From an uncultured Bacteroidota bacterium (GTDB taxonomy: Bacteria > Bacteroidota > Bacteroidia > Chitinophagales > UBA8649), in assembly GCA_937139485.1 (NCBI GenBank), contig CAKZQD010000146.1:1-36555 (forward strand): a DNA stretch of 36,555 nucleotides, read 5' to 3'. The notes beneath the pieces were generated by a model. It saw nothing but the letters and a program-made list of their open reading frames with translations, was not told the origin of the DNA and made no database searches. A program made the translations under genes and the position numbers. Shown here in pieces: positions 21,840 through 30,247 of the stretch; position 1 is the first letter of the stretch; each line of letters starts with the position of its first letter.

Positions 21840-24800
21840 ATGAAAACTACATTTACTTACTTATTAATTATATTATTTCTGTTTGCTTGTAAAACAGATG
21901 TAAAAGAAAAAAAAGCATCAGAACAAAAAACAAACAAAAAGCCTACTAATTATTTATTTGAAACTAAGCTTGTATCTGAATCGGGAATAGATTTTAAGAA
22001 TAGTGTAACACAAGATGCTGTTCATAATGTATTGTCTTACGAATATATTTTTACTGGTGCAGGTGTTGCTATTGGAGATATTAATAACGATGGTTTGCCA
22101 GATATTTTTTTTACTGGAAACCAAGTTCCAAATAAATTATTTTTAAATAAAGGAAACTTAAAATTTGAAGATATTTCTGCAATGGCAAATATTAACATAA
22201 AACCATCTGACAATAAAATTCCTTGGCATACTGGCGTAACTATGGCAGACGTAAACAATGATGGATTTTTAGACATTTATGTTTGTAAATCTGGCATGAA
22301 AAATGTTGTAGCAAAGCCAGAAAACTTAATGTTTATTAATAATGGAGACTTAACATTTACAGAAAAAGCAAAAGAACTAGGAATTAATGATGCAGCACAA
22401 AGCACCTCTGCCAGTTTTTTTGATTATGATAAAGATGGCGATTTAGATTTATACGTCAATAATCATTTTGACTTGTTTAATAGAAAGCAGTCAGTATCTC
22501 AAATTTATAAGTATCTAGAAGAAAACCCTGAAAAATTAGAGCAAAATTCATCTCATTTTTTTAGAAATGATGATGGCAAGTTTAAAGACTTTACCAAAGC
22601 ATTAGGAATGCTTAGATATGATTATGGACTAGGCTTAGTAACTACAGATTTAAATAATGATGGCTATACCGATATTTATGTTTCTAATGACTTTACACAA
22701 CCAAACGCCATGTGGATTAATGATAAAAAAGGCGGCTTTAAAGATGAAATAAAACAAAAGTTAAATCACGTAGCATATTTTTCTATGGGCGCAGATGTTA
22801 ACGACTTTAATAATGATGGTTTTCCAGAAATTGTGGCCGTAGATATGGCAGCAAAAGACCATGTAGTTTCTAAAACATTTATGGTTTCTATGAATGTTAA
22901 TTATTTTAGGCAGCTTACCGAAAAATTTAAGTATGTTCCTCAGTATATGTTTAATGAGTTTCAGTTAAACAATAGCAATGGAAGTTTTTCTGAAATTGCA
23001 AACCTTGCTGGAATTGCAAAAACAGATTGGAGCTGGGGTCCTCTTTTTGCAGATTTTGATAATGATGGCTTTAAAGATTTAGTTGTTACCAATGGTTTAA
23101 AACAAAACGCACTAGACAACGACTTTAGAATAAAACTAAGAGAAAGAAAAAGCAAAGGAAACATTCCAATGAATGAAAGAATGGAATGGATAAAAAAAAT
23201 ACCTAGCTATAAAGCTAAAAACTACTATTATAAAAATACTGGCAAACTAGGCTTTACAGACATGAGCAATGACTGGCTAAACAATATTGCCAATGTAACT
23301 ACCGGAGCAGCTTATGCAGACCTAGACAATGACGGAGATTTAGATTTAGTGCTAAACAATATAGACGATTTTGCTTCTGTTTTAGAAAACAAAACTCAAA
23401 ACAGTAATTATATACAAATAGATTTTAAAACCAAAGAAAAGCAATATGCTGCACTTACAAATGCTAAAGTTTATGCTTATGCGGGAAATGAAATTTTTTA
23501 TCAAGAAAATACTGCAACGAGAGGTTTTCAATCTTCGGTAGAAGCTATTACACATTTTGGCTTAGGAGAAAAAACTAAAGTCGATAGTTTAAAAGTAGTT
23601 TGGAATAATGGAAAATATGAAAAAATAGAAAACATTGCTGTAAATAAAAGAATTACGTTTTTTATAGAAAACGCTACAAAAACCTTTAAACTTCAAGCAA
23701 AAGAAAATACACTAGTGAGTAAAAAAGGCACTAGAATAAAATACAAAGGAAATAAGTTTGATGATTTTGCAAAAGAAATTTTATTGCCACACAAGCTTTC
23801 TACTATGGGCGGCACTATGGCTGTTGCAGATGCCAATGGCGATAAACTAGAAGACTATTTTGTAGGAGGAGGACTTGGGCAAGCGGCAAGTTTATTTATT
23901 CAACAAAAAACAAGCACTTTTGCACTTAAAAACATTAAAGCAATTTCTGCCGATAAGTCTTACAAAGATTTAGGTTCATTGTTTTTTGATGCCGATGGCG
24001 ATGGCGATCAGGATTTATATGTTTGTAGCGGTGGCGCAGGAGAAATTGAAGGAAAAGCAGATTTACTACAAGATAGATTATATATAAACAACAATGGTGT
24101 TTTTAGTAAAAAAGCTTTGCCAAAAATAGAAAGCAGCACAAAAGCAGTAAAAGCAATAGACTTTGATGATGATGGCGATTTAGATTTATTTGTTGGTGGA
24201 AGAAATGTACCAGGAAAATATCCAAAAGCTCCAAAATCTTATTTATTAGAAAACGATGGCAAAGGAAATTTTACAGATGTGATTTCTGAAAAAGCAGCAG
24301 AATTAGAAAAAGCAGGAATGATAACAGATGCATTGGTTACGGATTATAATGATGACGGAAAACCAGATTTGGTAATCTGTGGCGAATGGATGGCTATTTC
24401 GTATTTTACAAACATTGCTGGAAATTTGGTTAACGAAACTGCAAAATATGGCAATCCCGAACAAATAGGTTGGTGGTTTAGTTTAGCCGAAAATGATATT
24501 AATACAGACGGAAAGAAAGATATAATAGCTGGAAATATTGGAGCAAACAACAAATACCACCCAAGTATAGAAAAACCGCTTAAAATATTATTTAACGATT
24601 TTGATAATAACGGAACTGAAGATATATACTTAACCACACAATATAAAGGCAAAGAAGTACCTGTAAGAGGCAGAGAATGTAGTTCGCAACAAATGCCTTT
24701 TATACAAGATAAGTTTACTACTTACAATGCTTATGCACAGGCAAATATAAATCAAATTTTAGGCGCAGAAAATGTAAAAAATGCAATAAGCTATGCTGCT

Positions 24801-25172
24801 ACAGAATTTCACCATTGTATATTCATGAATACAAATGGTAATTTTAAAAACTTTGAATACTTGCCAAACCAAGCACAAGTTTCTCCTTTGAGAAGTATGA
24901 TTTTTACCGATATAAATAAAGATGGTAAAGAAGATTTGCTTGCCGTAGGAAACCTAAAAGATACTGAAGTAGAAACAGCTTCTTACGATGCAGGAATTGG
25001 TTTTTGTGCATTAAATAAAAATGCTAAACTAGAGCCTGTTTCTAATCTAAAAAGTGGTTTTTTTAGCAATGGAGAAACTAGAGAAATTATAAAACTGAAA
25101 CTTGCCAATGGTAATACAATGCTTGTGGTAAGTAAATATGACGACAATTTTGAAACTTTTACAATTAAATAA
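21840..25172 (+). CDS. CRTAC1-type FG-GAP/VCBS lipoprotein with UnbV domain
   Basis: A 1110-residue lipoprotein; the lipobox IILFLFAC follows MKTTFTYLLI. Fourteen FG-GAP-like calcium motifs of the form DxNxDG are visible: seven before the middle (for example GDINNDGLPDIFF, ADVNNDGFLDIYV, FDYDKDGDLDLYV, ADLDNDGDLDLVL), then an ASPIC/UnbV domain (about residues 560-640, ATRGFQSSVEAITHFGLG and KVDSLKVVWNNGKYE), then seven more (ADANGDKLEDYFV, FDADGDGDQDLYV, IDFDDDGDLDLFV and others). This fits two beta-propellers of seven blades joined by UnbV. Family members are surface-exposed binding proteins or relate to SusCD loci; the ligand here is unknown. Its stop shares one base with the start of the CoA-transferase gene, implying translational coupling. 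Confidence 0.88.
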   Translation: MKTTFTYLLIILFLFACKTDVKEKKASEQKTNKKPTNYLFETKLVSESGIDFKNSVTQDAVHNVLSYEYIFTGAGVAIGDINNDGLPDIFFTGNQVPNKLFLNKGNLKFEDISAMANINIKPSDNKIPWHTGVTMADVNNDGFLDIYVCKSGMKNVVAKPENLMFINNGDLTFTEKAKELGINDAAQSTSASFFDYDKDGDLDLYVNNHFDLFNRKQSVSQIYKYLEENPEKLEQNSSHFFRNDDGKFKDFTKALGMLRYDYGLGLVTTDLNNDGYTDIYVSNDFTQPNAMWINDKKGGFKDEIKQKLNHVAYFSMGADVNDFNNDGFPEIVAVDMAAKDHVVSKTFMVSMNVNYFRQLTEKFKYVPQYMFNEFQLNNSNGSFSEIANLAGIAKTDWSWGPLFADFDNDGFKDLVVTNGLKQNALDNDFRIKLRERKSKGNIPMNERMEWIKKIPSYKAKNYYYKNTGKLGFTDMSNDWLNNIANVTTGAAYADLDNDGDLDLVLNNIDDFASVLENKTQNSNYIQIDFKTKEKQYAALTNAKVYAYAGNEIFYQENTATRGFQSSVEAITHFGLGEKTKVDSLKVVWNNGKYEKIENIAVNKRITFFIENATKTFKLQAKENTLVSKKGTRIKYKGNKFDDFAKEILLPHKLSTMGGTMAVADANGDKLEDYFVGGGLGQAASLFIQQKTSTFALKNIKAISADKSYKDLGSLFFDADGDGDQDLYVCSGGAGEIEGKADLLQDRLYINNNGVFSKKALPKIESSTKAVKAIDFDDDGDLDLFVGGRNVPGKYPKAPKSYLLENDGKGNFTDVISEKAAELEKAGMITDALVTDYNDDGKPDLVICGEWMAISYFTNIAGNLVNETAKYGNPEQIGWWFSLAENDINTDGKKDIIAGNIGANNKYHPSIEKPLKILFNDFDNNGTEDIYLTTQYKGKEVPVRGRECSSQQMPFIQDKFTTYNAYAQANINQILGAENVKNAISYAATEFHHCIFMNTNGNFKNFEYLPNQAQVSPLRSMIFTDINKDGKEDLLAVGNLKDTEVETASYDAGIGFCALNKNAKLEPVSNLKSGFFSNGETREIIKLKLANGNTMLVVSKYDDNFETFTIK

Positions 25173-26230
25173 TGTTTAAAGAATTAAAAGTAATAGAGTT
25201 AGCTAGTGTTTTAGCAGGTCCATTGGTTGGTACTTTTTTTAGCGAACTGGGTGCAAGTGTTTGCAAAATAGAAAATAAAACTACTGGTGGAGATGTTACT
25301 AGAAAATGGAAACTTCCTTCAGAAAAAAGTGAAAATATTTCTGCCTATTATGCAGCGGCAAATTTTAATAAAGAAACGCTTTTTTTAGATTTTAGAAACA
25401 AAAATGACTACAACAAAACAATTGCTTTAATAAAACAAGCAGATATTGTTATTGCAAATTTTAAATTTGGTGATGCTAAAAAACTAAAATTAGATTACGA
25501 AACTTTAAAAAAAATAAATCCATTAGTTATTTATGGCGAAATTACTGGCTATGGTAAAAATGTAAACCGAAGTGCATTTGATGTAGTTTTGCAAGCCGAA
25601 ACAGGTTTTATGGCTATGAATGGAACAGCAGAAAGTGGGCCAATAAAAATGCCTGTTGCGCTAATAGATGTTTTGGCAGCTCACCAACTAAAAGAAGCTT
25701 TGCTCTGTAGTTTAATAAAAAAAATAAAAACAAACAAAGGTTCTTATGTAAGTGTATCTCTTTTTGATACTGCTATTAGTTCTTTGGCAAACCAAGCTAC
25801 AAACTGGCTTATTGCTAAACATATACCGCAGGCAATGGGTTCTCAACACCCAAATATTGCTCCTTATGGAGACATGTTTAAAACCAAAGATGAAAAATTT
25901 ATTGTTCTAGCTATTGGTTCAAATAAACAATATAAATTGCTTTGTGAATTATTAGATTTGGAGGATTTAATAAACAATGAACTATTTAAAACCAACAAAC
26001 TAAGGGTTTCAAATAGACAAGAATTAAATAAATTGTTACAAGAAAAATTTATGCTCAGAGAGTCTGGTTTTTGGGTAAGCGTTTTTATAGAAAAAAATAT
26101 TCCCGCAGGTGTCATAAAAAACTTAAAAGAAGTTTTTGAAGAAAAAGCTGCTCAAAACTTAGTTATAGAAGAAAAATTTGATGGTAATATATTAAAGAAA
26201 GTAAAAACAGTTGTTTTCGAAATCTTATAA
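25172..26230 (+). CDS. CaiB/BaiF family III CoA-transferase
   Basis: A 352-residue family III CoA-transferase, which moves CoA between carboxylic acids through an aspartyl-CoA intermediate. Recognisable parts are the N-terminal IELASVLAGPLVGTFFSELG, KIENKTTGGDVTRKW, VIANFKFGDAKKLKLDYETL, AFDVVLQAETGFMAMNG and IKMPVALIDVLAAHQLKEA, in which D166 is at the position of the catalytic aspartate. It is somewhat shorter than the usual 390-410 residues. Alternatives are an alpha-methylacyl-CoA racemase-like enzyme; the substrate is unknown. It overlaps the FG-GAP lipoprotein by one base (TAATG), a strange partner for a cytosolic enzyme, and its tail overlaps a small minus-strand gene by 6 bp. Confidence 0.85.
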   Translation: MFKELKVIELASVLAGPLVGTFFSELGASVCKIENKTTGGDVTRKWKLPSEKSENISAYYAAANFNKETLFLDFRNKNDYNKTIALIKQADIVIANFKFGDAKKLKLDYETLKKINPLVIYGEITGYGKNVNRSAFDVVLQAETGFMAMNGTAESGPIKMPVALIDVLAAHQLKEALLCSLIKKIKTNKGSYVSVSLFDTAISSLANQATNWLIAKHIPQAMGSQHPNIAPYGDMFKTKDEKFIVLAIGSNKQYKLLCELLDLEDLINNELFKTNKLRVSNRQELNKLLQEKFMLRESGFWVSVFIEKNIPAGVIKNLKEVFEEKAAQNLVIEEKFDGNILKKVKTVVFEIL

Positions 26231-26449
26231 AAACATTATTTTAGTTTTGTCAGAATCGTTTTCTTCCTTGGTTTTTTTTGTCATTTTAGAATAATCTATA
26301 AACTCTACACTTTCGTCATTAATAAATTCTTTCCACTTAGAATTTGGCATGGTTTCTAAAAAAGCTTTCACTTCATTTAAAGAGTCATAGTCCATCTCCA
26401 TCAATGTTCTAATCATATTTAACCTCAATTGTTCTAAATCTTTACTCAT
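26225..26449 (-). CDS. hypothetical 74-residue protein
   Basis: A short acidic, mainly helical protein (MSKDLEQLRLNMIRTLMEMD, YDSLNEVKAFLETMPNSKWK) with a lysine/aspartate-rich end. The helical opening recalls the small helical proteins that precede ParE-like toxins in this phylum, but no toxin gene is beside it. The gene lies between the CoA-transferase, with which it overlaps tail to tail by 6 bp, and the antiporter gene upstream. The frame is clean, with one ATG at 26449. No function can be assigned. Confidence 0.5.
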   Translation of the reverse strand: MSKDLEQLRLNMIRTLMEMDYDSLNEVKAFLETMPNSKWKEFINDESVEFIDYSKMTKKTKEENDSDKTKIMFL

Positions 26450-26488
26450 TTTAAATGCTAGTTTACACTCTAAAGATAATTATTTTAT

Positions 26489-27469
26489 TTAAATATTATA
26501 CAAAGTTTCTAAAAGGTTGATTTTCAAAAATGTACCAATAATAAAAAACAAATATAGCAATACAAAAACAATACCAAACACTTTTGGAATTGATTTAAAA
26601 AAACTAATCAGCAACATTAAAACTGTAGCAAGAAGCATGAGCGGAATGCTAAAACCTGTAAATACGGCATCATTGATTATGTAAGGGTGATTTGTAAAAT
26701 GTCCAATTACTACCGGAATACCAAGTACGCAAAGCATGTTAAACACATTTGAACCAATAATATTGCCAAGTACAATGCCATAACGGTTCTTTTTAACTGC
26801 TACAATAGTTACGGCAAGTTCTGGAAGTGATGTTCCTAATGCTACAACGGTAAGCGAAATAATATCTTCTTTTATATTCAACAATTGTGCAACTTTTGTA
26901 ATTGCCATTATTACAAACTCTGCTCCTGCCCATATTCCAACTCCACTTAGCAATATAAAAACTGAAGATTTTAATATTGATCTATCATTTGGTTCTTCTT
27001 CGTCTTCTTCGTCTTCTGGTTTTTGAATAAACACTATATATAAAATATAAGCAACAAGTAAGCCCACAGAAATTAAGCCATCTGTTAAAGAGTATTCATT
27101 GTCCCACAAAAAATAAGATACAATGCCTGTAACAAAAAAAAGTATCAATAATGGAGCGGCATTTTTCTTGAAATCTATTTTAAATCCCTTTCCTATAATA
27201 ATAGCAACGCCAAGAATAAAGAAAATATTTGAAATATTAGACCCTATTACTGTTCCTGAAATAATAGCTGGTGCATCTTTCAAAATTGCTGAAATAGCTA
27301 CAGCCAATTCTGGCAGAGAAGTTCCAAATGCAACAATTGTAGCTCCTAATACAAAACTTGGAATTTTTAGTTTTGTACCCACAGAAACAGAATCTTCTAT
27401 AAAATAATCGGCAGATTTTAAAAGCACAAACAAGGAAATAGCTAACACACCAAACCACAAAAAGATCAT
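26489..27469 (-). CDS. K+-independent Na+/Ca2+ antiporter family protein (YrbG-type)
   Basis: A 326-residue inner-membrane cation exchanger of the CaCA superfamily. The two inverted repeats are evident: alpha-1 AFGTSLPELAVAI then TVIGSNISNIFFILG, and alpha-2 ALGTSLPELAVTIVAV then NIIGSNVFNMLCVLG. About ten hydrophobic helices and an acidic cytosolic loop (KPEDEEDEEEPNDR, about residues 150-163) separate the halves. The conserved glutamates in both GTSLPE motifs are the ion ligands of the family. It probably exports Ca2+ using Na+ or H+. No regulator is adjacent, and no exact -7 box was found upstream. Confidence 0.93.
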   Translation of the reverse strand: MIFLWFGVLAISLFVLLKSADYFIEDSVSVGTKLKIPSFVLGATIVAFGTSLPELAVAISAILKDAPAIISGTVIGSNISNIFFILGVAIIIGKGFKIDFKKNAAPLLILFFVTGIVSYFLWDNEYSLTDGLISVGLLVAYILYIVFIQKPEDEEDEEEPNDRSILKSSVFILLSGVGIWAGAEFVIMAITKVAQLLNIKEDIISLTVVALGTSLPELAVTIVAVKKNRYGIVLGNIIGSNVFNMLCVLGIPVVIGHFTNHPYIINDAVFTGFSIPLMLLATVLMLLISFFKSIPKVFGIVFVLLYLFFIIGTFLKINLLETLYNI

Positions 27470-27527
27470 AAGTAATAATTTAGACTGCGAAATTAAAGAA
27501 ATAAACCTATTCTATACAAAATTACAC

Positions 27528-28124
27528 TTATCCATTTATAGCTACTACCTCTTCTACTTCTGGAATCATTTTTTGAAGTAGTGCTTCAATACCGTCTTTT
27601 AAAGTAGCAGTAGATGATGGACAACCACTACAAGCACCTTGCAATTCAACTTTTACTACGCCTTGTTCAAAAGAACTAAAGGCAATATTTCCACCATCAG
27701 ATTCTACTGCTGGTTTTACATATTTTTCTAAAAGTAGTTCTATTTTTTCAATAATAGCAGCAGTTTTTTCTGAAGATATTTCTTGCTTTTTTGCACTTTT
27801 TTCTTGAAAATCTTCCGTTACGGCAATTTTTCCACTTTTAAAGTAGTTTTTGAAAAATGCCTTCATTTCTATTCCCAACTCAAACCATTCCTTATCTGTT
27901 GTATCTGACTTTGTAAGTGTTATAAAATTGTTTGAAATAAAAACCGAAGCTATATCTTCTAGCTCTAAAAGTTCTTTTGCCAATGGAGAATATTCGGTAT
28001 CTTCTATGCTTGTGCATTCTAGCAAGGCTTTTTCTAAAAGCATAAACGTAAACACAAATTTTAGTGTTTTTGGATTTGGAGTACTTTCGGTATAAATTTC
28101 TATGTATTCTGGAACTTGATTCAT
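27528..28124 (-). CDS. Nfu-type Fe-S cluster carrier (Nfu_N + NifU C-terminal)
   Basis: A 198-residue scaffold/carrier that hands iron-sulfur clusters to target enzymes. The N-terminal Nfu_N domain (about residues 5-90) begins EIYTESTPNPKTLKFVF, and the NifU-like C-terminal domain (about 125-198) has KPAVESDGGNIAFSSF and GACSGCPSSTATLKDGIE with the cluster-binding pair C165 and C168. This fused form is common in Bacteroidota and mitochondria. It has its own -7 box at 28141-28148. No suf or isc genes are in the window. Confidence 0.94.
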   Translation of the reverse strand: MNQVPEYIEIYTESTPNPKTLKFVFTFMLLEKALLECTSIEDTEYSPLAKELLELEDIASVFISNNFITLTKSDTTDKEWFELGIEMKAFFKNYFKSGKIAVTEDFQEKSAKKQEISSEKTAAIIEKIELLLEKYVKPAVESDGGNIAFSSFEQGVVKVELQGACSGCPSSTATLKDGIEALLQKMIPEVEEVVAING

Positions 28125-28140
28125 CGTTTGTAATTTTTTG

Positions 28141-28148
28141 CAAAGTTA
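28141..28148 (-). promoter_or_regulatory. nfu promoter -7 box
   Basis: Minus-strand TAACTTTG matches TAnnTTTG exactly, 16 bases before the ATG. Confidence 0.5.
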
Positions 28149-28313
28149 TGGAATAAAAATATTTGAACATACAGAATTGCTTTTATTAATGTTGTTTAAC
28201 TTATTTTTGGTATTCTACCAATACTAATAAGTATCATATTGTTTACTTTTGAGAAAAATAAACTAGCTCCAGAAGAGCGAAACAGCTTTGTTAGAGTATA
28301 AAAAAAAACTACA

Positions 28314-28748
28314 TTATAAAGACTCGAAGTAAGAAATTAATGCTTCCTTTTGCTCCGGAGAAAGCTTAGCTTCTGAGTGAGCAAAAACATAAGATTTCAT
28401 AGGCATTTTTCCCTTTTCTATTTCTTCGGCACATTCTTCTAAAATATGTGCTTGTTCTTTAGCGTCATAAGTATTCCATTCAGAAAAATTAAAATGATCT
28501 CTTGCGCCGTTAATATGACTTTTCATTAACCAAGAAACTGGAGCCACATTGCTATACCAAGGATATTTTGATTCGCTAGAATGACAATCATAACAAGCAG
28601 ATTTTAACATTCCAGCAATTTCTATTGGTGGTTTATTTATTTCTATAAAATCATTAGCAATAACAAGTTCTGGATTCGTTTTGTCAATTCTTACAAATTG
28701 AATTAATACTAAAAATATTGCTAATGCTATTAATATTTTCTTTTTCAT
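28314..28748 (-). CDS. heme-binding domain protein (Haem_bd)
   Basis: A 144-residue envelope protein with one N-terminal hydrophobic segment (KKILIALAIFLVLIQFV), probably a membrane anchor or uncleaved signal. It has a single c-type motif CYDCH (about residues 52-56) within the family signature SACYDCHSSESKYPWYSNVA, followed by PVSWLMKSHINGARDHFNF and MPMKSYVFAHSEAKLS. This is the Haem_bd domain, related to cytochrome peroxidase-like proteins; a role in redox or heme handling in the periplasm is expected but not demonstrated. It is monocistronic, with an exact -7 box at 28768-28775. Confidence 0.88.
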   Translation of the reverse strand: MKKKILIALAIFLVLIQFVRIDKTNPELVIANDFIEINKPPIEIAGMLKSACYDCHSSESKYPWYSNVAPVSWLMKSHINGARDHFNFSEWNTYDAKEQAHILEECAEEIEKGKMPMKSYVFAHSEAKLSPEQKEALISYFESL

Positions 28749-28767
28749 AATTGGTGTTTAATAATTA

Positions 28768-28775
28768 CAAATATA
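28768..28775 (-). promoter_or_regulatory. -7 box of the heme-binding protein gene
   Basis: Minus-strand TATATTTG matches TAnnTTTG exactly, 19 bases before the ATG at 28748. Confidence 0.5.
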
Positions 28776-28824
28776 AGCACAAAATGAATATCTAAATGGT
28801 CAAGTTATAAGCTTATTAAATGCT

Positions 28825-28832
28825 TATTTTTG
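28825..28832 (+). promoter_or_regulatory. -7 box of the alpha/beta hydrolase gene
   Basis: TATTTTTG matches TAnnTTTG, 17 bases before the first ATG at 28850. It is divergent from the promoter at 28768-28775, about 50 bp away. Confidence 0.5.
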
Positions 28833-28849
28833 TTTTTTGAAAAAAGATA

Positions 28850-29698
28850 ATGATGAAAAAAATTGAAAAACAAATACCAGGAAGTTCTAATTTACCCATA
28901 AGTTTAGATTTGCATTTTGTAGCAAATGGCAAAGCAAAACCAATTGTAATATTTTGTCATGGGTTTAAAGGTTTTAAAGATTGGGGCGCATGGAATTTAG
29001 TGGCAGAAGAGTTTGCTCAAAACGGCTTTGTGTTTTTAAAATTCAATTTTTCTCATAACGGAACTACGCCTGAAAACTTACTTGATTTTAATAATTTAAA
29101 AGCTTTCAGCGAAAACAATTACTCAAAAGAATTAGAAGATTTAGAATGTGTTTTAGATTTTGTAAGTTCCAAAAAATTTCCACTAGAAAAAAATGAACTT
29201 GATTTCAATAATATTTTTCTGATAGGACACAGCAGAGGCGGTGCTGCAGTTTTAGTAAAAGGATTTGAAGAAGAAAAGATTAAAAAAATAACAACTTGGG
29301 CATCAATAGATTCTTTTGATAGATTTGGAACTACAGAACAAATAGCCAAATGGAAACAAGACGGAGAACACATTTTTGTTAATGGCAGAACAGGTCTGAA
29401 AATGCCTATTAAATTTCAGTTTTATGAAGATTATATAGAAAATAAAAAACGTTTAGATATAAAAAATGCTGTTTCAAAAACTACAAAACCTATTTTAGTA
29501 GTTCACGGTACAGAAGACCCAGCGGTTTATTTTGAATCGGCAGAAAATATTTTTTCTTGGGCTCAAAATGGAAAACTTTGCAAAGTAGAAAACGCCAATC
29601 ACGTTTTTGATGCTTCACATCCTTTTTTAGAAAAAAAATTACCAAAGCATTTGCAGAAAGTTGTAAACGAAACTATTTTGTTTTTTGAAGACAAATAA
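28850..29698 (+). CDS. alpha/beta-hydrolase
   Basis: A 282-residue cytosolic serine hydrolase. The oxyanion region is IVIFCHGFKGFKDWGAWN, the nucleophile elbow is GHSRGG with S128, the acid is D223 in VVHGTEDPAV and the histidine is H251 in VENANHVFDAS. All three catalytic residues are thus present. It resembles acylaminoacyl-peptidase or dienelactone-hydrolase-like proteins, but the substrate cannot be predicted. No signal peptide is present. Two adjacent ATGs (28850, 28853) are alternative starts. It is transcribed from its own promoter at 28825. Confidence 0.88.
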   Translation: MMKKIEKQIPGSSNLPISLDLHFVANGKAKPIVIFCHGFKGFKDWGAWNLVAEEFAQNGFVFLKFNFSHNGTTPENLLDFNNLKAFSENNYSKELEDLECVLDFVSSKKFPLEKNELDFNNIFLIGHSRGGAAVLVKGFEEEKIKKITTWASIDSFDRFGTTEQIAKWKQDGEHIFVNGRTGLKMPIKFQFYEDYIENKKRLDIKNAVSKTTKPILVVHGTEDPAVYFESAENIFSWAQNGKLCKVENANHVFDASHPFLEKKLPKHLQKVVNETILFFEDK

Positions 29699-29808
29699 TT
29701 GGTTTTGCTTGCTTGCTCTTGCAAAACACCAAAAAGCAAGAGAGCATTAACGACCTTTTTAATATTTTTATTTTTAATAAATTGGTAGTACTTTTTATGA
29801 TTAATTAT

Positions 29809-29816
29809 TAGTTTTG
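29809..29816 (+). promoter_or_regulatory. -7 box of the ArsC-like gene, near-leaderless
   Basis: TAGTTTTG matches TAnnTTTG exactly and ends 5 bases before the ATG at 29822. A GTG at 29816 overlaps the box and is not a likely start. Confidence 0.45.
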
Positions 29817-29821
29817 TGTTT

Positions 29822-30223
29822 ATGAATATACTTTTATTATGTACAGGAAATTCTTGTAGAAGCCAAATGGCTCACGGAATTTTAAGTGAATACTTTGAAG
29901 ACGAAGCCAGTATTTATAGCGCTGGCGTAGAGGCGCACGGTGTAAATCCAAAAACTATAATAGTAATGAATGAAATAGGAATAGATATTTCTAATTACAC
30001 TTCAAATACTATGAAAGATTATTTAGATATTTCTTTTGACTATGTATTTACACTAGGTGAAAATGCAAAAAGAAACTGTCCAATATATTTAGGCGAACCA
30101 ATAAATACGCACAAACAATTCTTAGATCCTTATAATGCCGAAGGTACAGAAGAAGAAGTACTAAATATTTATAGAAAAATAAGAGACGAAATAGAAAGTT
30201 ATTTTCTAAATTTTGATTTTTAA
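29822..30223 (+). CDS. low-molecular-weight phosphatase / ArsC-like protein
   Basis: A 133-residue protein of the LMW-PTP/arsenate reductase fold. The phosphate loop is LLLCTGNSCRSQMAHG with the nucleophile C7 and C12; the general-acid loop is QFLDPYNAEG. In thioredoxin-linked ArsC a second cysteine (TLC...) and a third (NCP) resolve the disulfide; here the first is replaced by glycine (FTLGENAKRNCP), leaving one of the two. This makes a classic three-cysteine arsenate reductase mechanism doubtful, and a phosphatase role or a changed redox cycle possible. No ars operon genes lie nearby. It is convergent with ctaA. Start chosen at the ATG at 29822, five bases after a -7 box. Confidence 0.85.
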   Translation: MNILLLCTGNSCRSQMAHGILSEYFEDEASIYSAGVEAHGVNPKTIIVMNEIGIDISNYTSNTMKDYLDISFDYVFTLGENAKRNCPIYLGEPINTHKQFLDPYNAEGTEEEVLNIYRKIRDEIESYFLNFDF

Positions 30224-30247
30224 CTATTTTTTTACATAAAACAAGAT

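Noticed and set aside
26225-26449. Antitoxin of a second toxin-antitoxin pair
   Set aside because: The helical start looks similar to small antitoxins, but no toxin gene lies beside it.
29711-29748. Terminator hairpin after the alpha/beta-hydrolase gene
   Set aside because: GCTCTTGC/GCAAGAG can pair, but the loop is long and no T-tract follows directly, so support is weak.
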